A stretch of DNA of 7,239 nucleotides from an uncultured Clostridium sp. (GTDB taxonomy: Bacteria; Bacillota; Clostridia; Lachnospirales; Lachnospiraceae). Made by a program: the position numbers and the translations under genes. The notes below the pieces were generated by a model that did no database searches, had not been told where the DNA came from, and saw only the letters and a program-made list of their open reading frames with translations. The DNA is taken from the NCBI GenBank assembly GCA_938036545.1, contig CALHQJ010000009.1, forward strand, positions 1-7,239, in the 5' to 3' direction. The first letter of the stretch is position 1. Each line of letters opens with the position of its first letter. Positions 1 to 4,983 of this stretch are shown here, one piece after another.

Positions 1-2
1 AG

Positions 3-113
3 AACAGCTCTCTGCTCTTTGACAAAGAAAGCGGCGCAATAGAACGGCGACGCAGCATAAGGCAAATCAGATACATTCGATATATGGGGAGCCGTTGGGC
101 TGATACGCCATGA
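3..113 (+). CDS. possible 3' tail of an unknown gene (5' end outside window)
   Basis: This frame is open from the left edge and ends at TGA 111-113, giving a 36-residue Arg-rich tail that begins NSSLLFDKESGAIERRR and ends MGSRWADTP. I do not recognise it. Its stop overlaps the ATG of the next small ORF as ATGA, which is typical of translationally coupled genes and argues mildly for real coding. Against this, the same bases carry several long-range complementary segments (47-53, 61-70, 78-87), so the open frame may be chance within a structured RNA. It is richer in GC than xis and int. If real, it would be the end of an accessory gene of the mobile element. Confidence 0.25.
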   Translation, partial: NSSLLFDKESGAIERRRSIRQIRYIRYMGSRWADTP

Positions 114-184
114 CTGAAAGGAGGGACAAAACGAGCGAGAACTATCAGCGTTCCATAGCAGACTTAGCAACTCTGTCGCCATAA
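110..184 (+). CDS. 24-codon ORF overlapping the upstream stop (ATGA)
   Basis: ATG 110-112 overlaps the preceding TGA, and the frame runs to TAA 182-184. The peptide starts MTERRDKTSENYQRS and is hydrophilic, with no signal peptide or membrane segment. There is no clear SD ahead of it, so expression would depend on coupling to the upstream frame. It could instead be the truncated start of a longer ancestral gene, or chance inside a structured RNA. Function unknown. Confidence 0.2.
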   Translation: MTERRDKTSENYQRSIADLATLSP

Positions 185-196
185 TCCATATATCGG

Positions 197-202
197 TATA
201 AT
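197..202 (+). promoter_or_regulatory. possible -10 box for the xis transcript
   Basis: A consensus TATAAT lies about 160 bases upstream of xis. No good -35 is seen at 17 nt (TGTCGC at 174-179), and there is no TGn extension, so this is weak as a promoter unless an element-encoded activator helps. It also lies next to the 186-195 arm of the inverted repeat, where a bound protein or folded strand could affect it. Confidence 0.2.
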
Positions 203-319
203 GATACTCCTTTACCGCCGTAGTCCGAGCGTTAGAAGCGTCGCAGGCAACGGGTAGAGCTGCATGAGAACCATGTGGAAGTGAAATTCTTGTGAGGTTT
301 GCTAAAACCGTCTGATGAG

Positions 320-353
320 CCTATTTTTTGTTAAATTGAAAAAGATAGGGGGA
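320..353 (+). promoter_or_regulatory. xis ribosome binding site inside a hairpin
   Basis: The SD AGGGGGA (347-353) is 7 nt before ATG 361, a strong site that fixes the xis start. CCTAT (320-324) pairs with ATAGG (345-349), and T325-329 pairs with A339-343 with G344 bulged, leaving a 9-nt loop. The stem covers the first half of the SD. It is AT-rich and so only moderately stable; it could damp xis translation. Confidence 0.35.
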
Positions 354-360
354 CATTCTA

Positions 361-609
361 ATGAATAAATCAAATAGCAGTGAAGAAAAAGAACTGCATT
401 TATATAAGGAAACAGAAGTAAGAGTACCTATCCATTTGAAAATAACATTAACAATAAGGGAAGCCGCTGAATATAGCAACATAGGTATCAATAAGATTGA
501 CTCCATGTTAAAACAGCCAAACTGCCCTTTTGTTTTATATGTTGGAACACGAAAGTTAGTGAAGCGTAAAGAATTTGAGGAATACATTCGCCGAGAATTG
601 ATTATATAG
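361..609 (+). CDS. xis: excisionase (Xis), Tn916/Tn1549-type
   Basis: This is a small DNA-binding directionality factor that would bend the element ends and steer the neighbouring integrase from integration to excision. The 82-residue product has a variable, charged N-terminal 27 residues and then a winged-helix excisionase domain (about 28-78). That domain comprises LTIREAAEYSNIG, a recognition-helix stretch around INKIDSMLKQ, a wing around VLYVGTRKLVKR and a final helix KEFEEYI. This order matches the excisionases of Tn916-like elements (about 67 residues), with a longer N-terminus. ATG 361 has a strong SD. The gene lies 107 bases upstream of int in the same direction, the usual order at the end of this element class. 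Its codons are AT-rich like those of int and unlike ychF, consistent with acquired DNA. Confidence 0.85.
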   Translation: MNKSNSSEEKELHLYKETEVRVPIHLKITLTIREAAEYSNIGINKIDSMLKQPNCPFVLYVGTRKLVKRKEFEEYIRRELII

Positions 610-641
610 CCTTTAATAGCTGAAATATTTGTCTGTTAAGA

Positions 642-670
642 TTGAAAAAACGGAGTCCTTGTGATATACT
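642..670 (+). promoter_or_regulatory. int promoter (TTGAAA-17-TATACT, extended -10)
   Basis: The -35 TTGAAA (642-647), a 17-nt spacer and the -10 TATACT (665-670), preceded by TGA (662-664, a TGn extension), make a near-consensus sigma-A promoter. Start of transcription would be about 676-678, downstream of the first arm of the xis terminator-like stem (652-658), so the int transcript cannot form that stem. This suggests int is transcribed independently of xis. Confidence 0.6.
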
Positions 671-697
671 TTATATTTGCGTTGGACTCTTTTTTTT
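645..697 (+). terminator. terminator-like stem for the xis transcript
   Basis: GAGTCC (653-658) pairs with GGACTC (684-689), followed at once by eight T (690-697). G652-T690 and A645-650 against the T-run can lengthen the stem past one mismatch. The 25-nt loop contains its own small hairpin (ATATA 664-668/TATAT 672-676). The large loop makes it weaker than a standard terminator. It would stop or reduce read-through from xis into int. Confidence 0.5.
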
Positions 698-713
698 AAC
701 GTGAAAGGAGTCC
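684..713 (+). promoter_or_regulatory. hairpin hiding the int Shine-Dalgarno
   Basis: 684-694 pairs with 703-713: GGACTC with GAGTCC, then T-G, three T-A and a final T-G, giving about 11 pairs with an 8-nt loop. The int SD AAAGGAG (704-710), 6 nt before ATG 717, lies wholly in the 3' arm and would be occluded. In longer read-through transcripts the copy at 652-658 competes for the same GGACTC, so the two folds are mutually exclusive. Confidence 0.55.
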
Positions 714-716
714 GTC

Positions 717-1913
717 ATGGGAAAAAATTTAAAAGGCAAAGAGTGTGGAAAAGGTATTTGTCAAAGAAAGGACGGTTTGTATTTCGCAAGATTTTATGCT
801 AAAAATGGTGCGCGTCAAAATGGATATTTCAAAACGCTGCCAGAAGCAAAAAAATGGCTTGCTGACGCAAAGTATGAAGATACACATAATCTAATCGTTA
901 CTGCGCCTGATATGACAGTAGACAAATGGTTCAATTATTGGATTGATAATATCATTTGTGACCTTGCGCCAAATACAATAAGAAATTATCGTGAGCGTTA
1001 CGAAAAAAATATTCAACCATTGATAGGAACTATGTGTATAGCTGATGTAAAACCTATGCACTGTAAAGCTGTCTTAAATCGAATGGAAACAGAATATGCA
1101 GGCTCAACAATCCGGCAGACCTATATTTCAATGGGAACTATGTTCAAATCAGCAGTTATGAATGATATTATTGCAAAGCACCCTATGAATGGTGTTCGAT
1201 ATACGAAACCAGTCCGGGCAGTAGATGATATTAAATACTTAACCGTTGAGGAACAGGAAAAGTTTCTTGAAGCCGCAGAGCGTTCTCATAATTATAGACA
1301 GTATGCTTTGTTATTAGAAACGGGTTTGAGAACGGCTGAATTGATTGGTCTGACATGGGACGCTATTGATTGGAAAAAACGTACTTTAACTGTAAATAAG
1401 AGTTTAGAGTATCGACACAGCCGGAGATATTGGCGTGCCGGTCCGCCTAAAACGAAAAAAAGTTATCGTACTATTCCGCTTACAGAACGCGCATATACAA
1501 TCTTAAAAAGTTGTTATGATGAAAAAGATAACCGGAAAGAGTCTGAAATGCTTTCACAGATTTTGGAGTACACAGACAGCAGAACGGGAGAAAAGAAATG
1601 TCTTGTCATGCGGGATTTGGTATTTATCAACTGGCGAACAGGAGAACCTGCTAAAAACAGTTCCTACGATACACATTTATATAAATTGTGTGATGAAGCT
1701 GGTATTAAGCGTTTTTGTATGCACGCCTTACGACACACTTATGCTACACGCGCGATTGAACGCGGCGTACAACCTAAAGTTTTACAGCAACTATTAGGAC
1801 ACGCAAGTATTAAAACAACAATGGACAGGTATGTTCATGTTACGGACGAGTCCCTTGCAAAAGCTGTTCAGCAATTTGAAGCAGCTACACCCACAGTTGA
1901 AAAAAGGGTGTAA
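717..1913 (+). CDS. int: tyrosine recombinase integrase, Tn916/Tn1549-type
   Basis: This enzyme catalyses integration and excision of the element by strand exchange through a covalent phosphotyrosine. Of its 398 residues, about 1-60 form the arm-DNA-binding domain (GISQRKDG-like segment at 13-20, then a YFKTLPEAKKWL turn and helix). About 66-160 form the SAM-like core-binding domain, and 173-385 the catalytic domain. Catalytic residues visible are R205 (TGLRTAEL), a lysine near 245 (PKTKKSYRTIPL), H336 and R339 (MHALRHTYATR), H362 (LLGHASIKTT) and nucleophile Y372 (MDRYVHV). Length is close to the 405 residues of Tn916 Int, and the full catalytic set suggests an active enzyme. ATG 717 is set by SD AAAGGAG. 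The gene is last in the element and points at its end, as in Tn916. Expression is probably limited by the SD hairpin. Confidence 0.97.
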   Translation: MGKNLKGKECGKGICQRKDGLYFARFYAKNGARQNGYFKTLPEAKKWLADAKYEDTHNLIVTAPDMTVDKWFNYWIDNIICDLAPNTIRNYRERYEKNIQPLIGTMCIADVKPMHCKAVLNRMETEYAGSTIRQTYISMGTMFKSAVMNDIIAKHPMNGVRYTKPVRAVDDIKYLTVEEQEKFLEAAERSHNYRQYALLLETGLRTAELIGLTWDAIDWKKRTLTVNKSLEYRHSRRYWRAGPPKTKKSYRTIPLTERAYTILKSCYDEKDNRKESEMLSQILEYTDSRTGEKKCLVMRDLVFINWRTGEPAKNSSYDTHLYKLCDEAGIKRFCMHALRHTYATRAIERGVQPKVLQQLLGHASIKTTMDRYVHVTDESLAKAVQQFEAATPTVEKRV

Positions 1914-1924
1914 AAAGGGTGTAA
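1901..1924 (+). repeat. tandem 11-bp repeats at the int 3' end, likely arm-type Int sites
   Basis: AAAAAGGGTGT occurs twice back to back (1901-1911, 1912-1922), both followed by AA. The int stop codon lies within the array. An inverted copy of the core, CTACACCC, sits at 1885-1892. Short repeats near the terminus are where the N-terminal arm domain of Tn916-type integrases binds, so this is the natural candidate; the 11-bp period puts the copies on one helix face. Confidence 0.5.
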
Positions 1925-1988
1925 TAAAAATATAGAGAAAGGCGAAAACCCGCATAAATAAAGGGTTTTCGGACAGGTAAAGATAAAA
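1914..1988. other. presumed mobile-element / chromosome junction
   Basis: In Tn916-type elements the terminus follows the int stop by up to a couple of hundred bases. Here only 75 bases separate int from the intact host gene ychF, so the element end must lie in this interval unless the element replaced host sequence. The AT-rich run around 1923-1935 is a plausible end, but the exact base cannot be set without the other end or an empty-site relative. No direct repeat partner is visible in the window. Confidence 0.45.
1943..1971 (+). repeat. 9-bp inverted repeat between int and ychF
   Basis: CGAAAACCC (1943-1951) and GGGTTTTCG (1963-1971) are perfect complements with an 11-nt AT-rich loop. There is no T-run on either side, so it is not a standard intrinsic terminator. 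It may weakly end int transcription, be part of the element terminus, or be a protein site. Confidence 0.5.
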
Positions 1989-3086
1989 ATGAAACTAGGT
2001 ATCGTAGGTTTGCCTAACGTAGGCAAAAGTACACTATTTAACTCTCTGACTAAGGCTGGCGCTGAATCCGCCAACTATCCATTCTGTACCATCGATCCAA
2101 ACGTAGGCGTCGTAAGCGTTCCAGACCCTCGTTTAAAGCAGCTTGCTGCTCTGTATGATTCAGAAAAAATCACTCCTGCCGTAATTGAGTTCGTAGACAT
2201 TGCCGGTCTGGTAAAGGGCGCATCCAAAGGCGAGGGCTTAGGCAACCAGTTCCTTTCCAACATCCGTGAGGTAGATGCCATTGTTCATGTTGTCCGCTGT
2301 TTTGAGGATACCAATGTCATCCATGTAGACGGAAGCGTTGACCCCTTACGAGACATTGAAACCATTGACCTGGAGCTGATTTTCTCTGATATTGAGGTTT
2401 TAGACCGCCGTATTTCCAAGACTGCCAGAAGTGCCATGAATGACAAATCCTTGGCAAAAGAGTTAGAAACCTTAAAGGCGTTAAAAGCTCATCTGGAGGA
2501 CGGAAAACTGGCCAGAAGCTACGAAGCTGCTGATGAAGATGAGGCTGCTTTTATTGCCAGCTTAACCCTGCTGACAGCAAAACCGGTGATTTTTGCTGCA
2601 AACGTATCAGAAGACGACGTGGCAGACGATGGCAATTCCAATGAGCATGTAGCGGCCGTACGTAAATTTGCTTCTGAAAACAACAGCGAAGTATTTGTAA
2701 TCTGCGCCCAGATTGAACAGGAAATTGCCGAGCTGGAGGAAGACGAAAAGAAAATGTTCTTAGAAGACTTAGGCCTTTCTGAATCCGGCCTGGACAAGCT
2801 GATCGCTGCCAGCTACCGCATTTTAGGCCTTATCAGCTACCTGACTGCAGGCGTTACCGAAACCCGTGCATGGACCATTAAGGTCGGCACCAAAGCGCCG
2901 CAGGCGGCAGGCAAGATTCACTCAGATTTTGAACGTGGATTTATCCGCGCCGAGGTTGTCAACTATCAGGATCTGTTAGACTGCGGTTCCTATAACGGTG
3001 CAAAGGAAAAGGGCCTGGTAAGACTGGAAGGAAAAGACTATGTAGTAAAAGACGGAGATGTGGTTTTATTCCGTTTCAATGTATAA
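1989..3086 (+). CDS. ychF: redox-regulated ATPase YchF (Obg/TRAFAC class, OLA1 family)
   Basis: YchF is a near-universal ribosome-associated P-loop protein that prefers ATP over GTP and has been linked to translation and oxidative-stress responses. The 365 residues match the family length. The P-loop GLPNVGKS is at 7-14 and the G3 motif DIAG at 70-73, followed by Leu where classical GTPases carry catalytic Gln. At the G4 position NVSE (205-208) replaces NKxD, the hallmark of ATP preference. A helical coiled-coil insert lies at about 130-180 and the C-terminal TGS domain at about 282-364. The gene is intact. Its codon use is more GC-rich than int, as expected for a resident gene. The SD is weak (CAGG 1974-1977, 11 nt from ATG 1989) and no clear promoter is seen between int and the gene, so the insertion may have displaced its native leader. 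Confidence 0.98.
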   Translation: MKLGIVGLPNVGKSTLFNSLTKAGAESANYPFCTIDPNVGVVSVPDPRLKQLAALYDSEKITPAVIEFVDIAGLVKGASKGEGLGNQFLSNIREVDAIVHVVRCFEDTNVIHVDGSVDPLRDIETIDLELIFSDIEVLDRRISKTARSAMNDKSLAKELETLKALKAHLEDGKLARSYEAADEDEAAFIASLTLLTAKPVIFAANVSEDDVADDGNSNEHVAAVRKFASENNSEVFVICAQIEQEIAELEEDEKKMFLEDLGLSESGLDKLIAASYRILGLISYLTAGVTETRAWTIKVGTKAPQAAGKIHSDFERGFIRAEVVNYQDLLDCGSYNGAKEKGLVRLEGKDYVVKDGDVVLFRFNV

Positions 3087-3096
3087 AACGATCAGA

Positions 3097-3150
3097 AAAC
3101 AGGGCTGACACCAGGCATTTTGCCTGTTATCAGCCCTGTTTGTTTATTTT
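3097..3150 (+). terminator. strong terminator after ychF, probably bidirectional
   Basis: AAACAGGGCTGA (3097-3108) pairs perfectly with TCAGCCCTGTTT (3130-3141), with an inner stem CAGGCA/TGCCTG (3112-3117/3121-3126). A T-rich tail follows (GTTTATTTTT to about 3151). On the other strand the stem is also followed by a short T-run, and the converging DUF2871 gene ends at 3144, so it likely serves both transcripts. Confidence 0.9.
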
Positions 3151-3569
3151 TCCTGCTCTTTTATGTTCTTTTTCAGTGCTGTAAACAGCAGAATCATAGC
3201 AGCCGTAATAAAAATATGAGCAATTCCTGCAATCCCCGATATGGATGCATCTGCCGCCCTGGTCAGGGCAATTCCTTTTACCTGAACAATCCCTCTTACC
3301 AGCATCATACCTGCAACAAAGGGAAGGGCAATATTGTACATCACATAAAACCGGCGGAATCCTTTGCTTTCCGACAAAGCTTTTTCATTTTTACAAAAGA
3401 GAGCTAAAATCAAAAACAAAAACATTCCCAGCACAAACAAATGGGTATGCATATATGCCAGCATAGTCTCTCCCGTATAGCCATTAAATTTGGTAAACTC
3501 TCTGTAAAACACACCTGCTAAAATAGCGAAAATAAAATACACCATCGAAGTATTTATCATTTTTTTCAT
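3144..3569 (-). CDS. DUF2871 family integral membrane protein
   Basis: This is a 141-residue protein with four predicted membrane helices (about 8-22, 38-59, 75-94, 112-131) and a charged C-terminal tail. Family features visible are the start MKKMINTSMVY, the segment FYREFTKFNGYTG (21-33), HTHLFVLGMF with H41 and H43 in helix 2, and H118 in helix 4. The role of DUF2871 is not known; the intramembrane histidines would suit metal or haem binding, but that is inference. The start at 3569 is preferred because SD AAAGGA (3579-3584) lies 9 nt away; a GTG at 3575 is only 3 nt from it. The upstream broken membrane gene ends at 3572, a few bases before this start, so the two were co-transcribed. The gene itself shows no damage. 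Confidence 0.85.
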   Translation of the reverse strand: MKKMINTSMVYFIFAILAGVFYREFTKFNGYTGETMLAYMHTHLFVLGMFLFLILALFCKNEKALSESKGFRRFYVMYNIALPFVAGMMLVRGIVQVKGIALTRAADASISGIAGIAHIFITAAMILLFTALKKNIKEQEK

Positions 3570-3571
3570 TT

Positions 3572-4223
3572 TCACTTTTCCTTTCTCATTGCGTTAAAGC
3601 CAATTAAAACCGTCCATACGTAAGCACAGGTTTTGGGAATCATCAGCATTCCTATCATCGGGATGGTATCAGCCCACAATACCACTGGAATGTAAAATCC
3701 AAAGCTGAGTACAATGGTTAGCCACATATTCCGAAAGTCCTTATCCTGACTTTCCTTCGCACTTTTATAAAATAACACAATAATTACCAGTCCCAGCAGC
3801 GCAAAAGGAATGTTGCGGTAAATCCCCCAGGAAAGAGGTGCTGACGGACTCAGCCACTGATTCTGAGGGAAGAGACATAACACAATACGGGCCATATACT
3901 GCCAGTGTGATTCCATTTTGGTCTTTTACGTGATAGCGAATCCGCCACACATAATACAAAAGAATATAAAAAATCGTCATGGTAATGGATGTAATAAATT
4001 TCCCCGTTCCCAGCGCAGCAGTAAAGTTTTCCAATCCGGTTGTGCAAAGAGCAAATGCCCTGGGAACCAGATGAAATGCGTCTCCTGCTCCAAGAACTAC
4101 CGCCATAATTCCAAACAAACGGTACTGTTTGTTTCCTTTACATCCTGCAATCATCATAATTCCGATTGTAATCACAGAAATCAAATATACTGCATCAAAT
4201 AATGTTTCTACAACAGCCTGCAT
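3572..4223 (-). pseudogene. frameshifted polytopic membrane protein (about 216 codons if repaired)
   Basis: One membrane protein appears split over two frames. The N-terminal part starts at ATG 4223 (MQAVVETLFDAVYL), preceded by an ideal SD AGGAGG 7 nt upstream. It has about three membrane helices and a GDAFHLVPR motif at 47-55, and reads sensibly to about 3900. From there it degenerates into Ser-rich, non-membrane sequence ending at 3765. The sensible sequence resumes in another frame (ARIVLCLFPQNQWLS) with three or four further helices, to TGA 3572-3574. The span is 652 bases, one more than a multiple of three, so one extra base (or a loss of two) at about 3887-3902 explains it. I do not recognise the family. 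It lies between a TetR-type gene and the DUF2871 gene, suggesting a regulated membrane module. A sequencing error is the main alternative. Confidence 0.8.
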
Positions 4224-4275
4224 ATCCTTTCCTCCTTGTTTTTCTACTGTGTTAAATGTAACCATTCTGCATACG

Positions 4276-4740
4276 TTAGTAAATAATCCTGGAAATCATT
4301 TCCACGATTCCGCTGCAGTCATAATTTTTCCGCAGCAGCGCCGAAATTGTCAGGGAAAACACGATTTCCACAAACTGTTCCGGCGTTAGCTTCTCGTTAA
4401 AAGCTTCTCTGCGAACCTTTTTATCTCTCATTAATACCTGATAAAGACCTTCCTGCATATGGCTCCATGACTGAGCCATCAGTTCTTGTCCTCCTGATTT
4501 ATCTTCTTCTAAAAAGATCATTGGATGAGAATGAAAAAATCCAGGGTAGGTCTCTTCTCCCCTTTTCATACATTCAAACATCCATTGAACACATCCGGTA
4601 AAGCTGCTGTTCCCTTCTCCGGAGCCTGAAAAATGAAAAATATCCTGCCAGATACTTTCTACCGTTGCTCCAACCAGGTCTGATTTCGATGTGAAGTAAT
4701 TATATATCGTCCCTATCGATACCTGACAGTCAGCTGCCAC
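4276..4740 (-). pseudogene. TetR/AcrR-family regulator lacking its N-terminus
   Basis: The readable part, from a GTG at 4740, is about 154 residues. It begins inside the DNA-binding domain: VAADCQVSIGTIYNYFTSKSDL is the second half of a TetR helix-turn-helix plus helix 4. An all-helical ligand/dimer domain follows, to TAA at 4276. Helix 1 and the first part of the motif, roughly 25-30 residues, are missing. In the same frame upstream only eight codons are open before a stop (TGA 4765-4767), and no SD precedes the GTG. The protein therefore cannot bind DNA in the normal way. The membrane gene starts 52 bases downstream on the same strand, so this was probably its local regulator. The sequence upstream of the break belongs to another gene, indicating a deletion junction. 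Confidence 0.8.
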
Positions 4741-4888
4741 AGTTCTTTCGAACCATCTATGTTCTCAATAAACTGTGCTGCTCTCCTGTCTAATTTTCCT
4801 GCTGTATTCTGGTTAAAAATATATCATTTAATTCTATATACTCTTTGTCTTGAGGTATATCCTTTTTGTTTTTAAAAATCGTAATCAC
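4741..4888 (-). pseudogene. 5' fragment of a small unknown gene, frameshifted and cut off
   Basis: GTG 4888 with SD GGAG (4897-4900, 8 nt) starts a frame reading MITIFKNKKDIPQDKEY and so on, which stops after 32 codons at TAG 4790-4792. The sequence continues sensibly in another frame (NQNTAGKLDRRAAQFIEN, then IDGSKE) if one base is added to the T-run read from this strand (A5 at 4815-4819 on the + strand). That yields about 49 plausible, acidic, soluble residues. The reading then runs into the TetR gene around 4741-4752. I do not recognise the family. The one-base homopolymer loss could be mutation or sequencing error; the loss of the 3' end is real as sequenced. Confidence 0.5.
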
Positions 4889-4956
4889 GTCAATATCTCC
4901 AATCCTATTTTAAAAAACTGTTCTTTCAAAGAACTTTCTTCACAAATACTTTTCAT
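4885..4956 (-). CDS. 23-codon ORF overlapping the next start (GTGA)
   Basis: ATG 4956 opens a frame starting MKSICEESSLKEQFFKIG and ending at TGA 4885-4887, which overlaps the GTG start of the following small gene. The overlap suggests coupling, and the composition looks protein-like. However, it has no good SD and may be the leftover 3' end of a longer gene: the frame is open for only five more codons upstream, to TAG. Function unknown. Confidence 0.25.
   Translation of the reverse strand: MKSICEESSLKEQFFKIGLEILT
4920..4934. repeat. perfect 15-bp palindrome (GTTCTTT-C-AAAGAAC)
   Basis: Seven-base arms flank a single central base. As DNA it resembles an operator for a dimeric regulator such as TetR. 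As RNA on the - strand it gives a short stem followed two bases later by six T (down to about 4912), so it could also be a weak terminator for the methyltransferase gene ending at 4984. It lies inside the 23-codon ORF. Confidence 0.35.
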
Positions 4957-4983
4957 CTTACTATGTTCTATCTAGAAAATCTC

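Larger units (their letters stand above)
46..245 (+). ncRNA. candidate structured RNA / leader with possible pseudoknot ahead of xis
   Basis: Several complementary segments fit one fold. 47-53 pairs with 238-244 (GCGACGC/GCGTCGC, 7 bp, closing stem). 61-70 pairs with 100-109 (3 bp, a 2x2 internal loop, then 5 bp). 117-123 pairs with 207-213 (AAAGGAG/CTCCTTT, 7 bp). 78-87, in the loop of the second stem, pairs perfectly with 186-195 (CGATATATGG/CCATATATCG, 10 bp), crossing the others as a pseudoknot. By a rough estimate, a perfect 10-bp match is not expected by chance in 300 bases, whereas 7-bp matches are. No known riboswitch, T-box or intron core motif was recognised. The rest of this gene-poor stretch (245-360) holds only small hairpins, such as 296-300/305-309, plus the xis leader. 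The long inverted repeat could instead be a protein-binding DNA site. Confidence 0.3.

Noticed and set aside
19..24. TTGACA as a -35 box.
   Set aside because: Nothing resembling a -10 lies 16-18 nt downstream.
1..320. A group I or group II intron remnant.
   Set aside because: No group I P7/S element and no domain V hairpin could be recognised; the pairing is better described as an unclassified candidate RNA.
311..353. CTGATGAG followed by a hairpin, resembling a hammerhead ribozyme core.
   Set aside because: The GAAA that must follow stem II is absent (the sequence is GGGACA) and no matching stem I/III was found.
321..587. An 88-codon ORF on the - strand across xis.
   Set aside because: It is the antisense shadow of xis, which has the strong SD and a recognisable fold; the antisense protein has no family features.
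2519..2797. A Ser-rich antisense ORF within ychF.
   Set aside because: Low-complexity shadow of the acidic ychF coding sequence.
3765..3900. The C-terminal end of the upstream membrane reading frame as genuine protein.
   Set aside because: Composition turns Ser-rich and non-membrane exactly where the other frame resumes membrane-like sequence, so it is out-of-frame reading.
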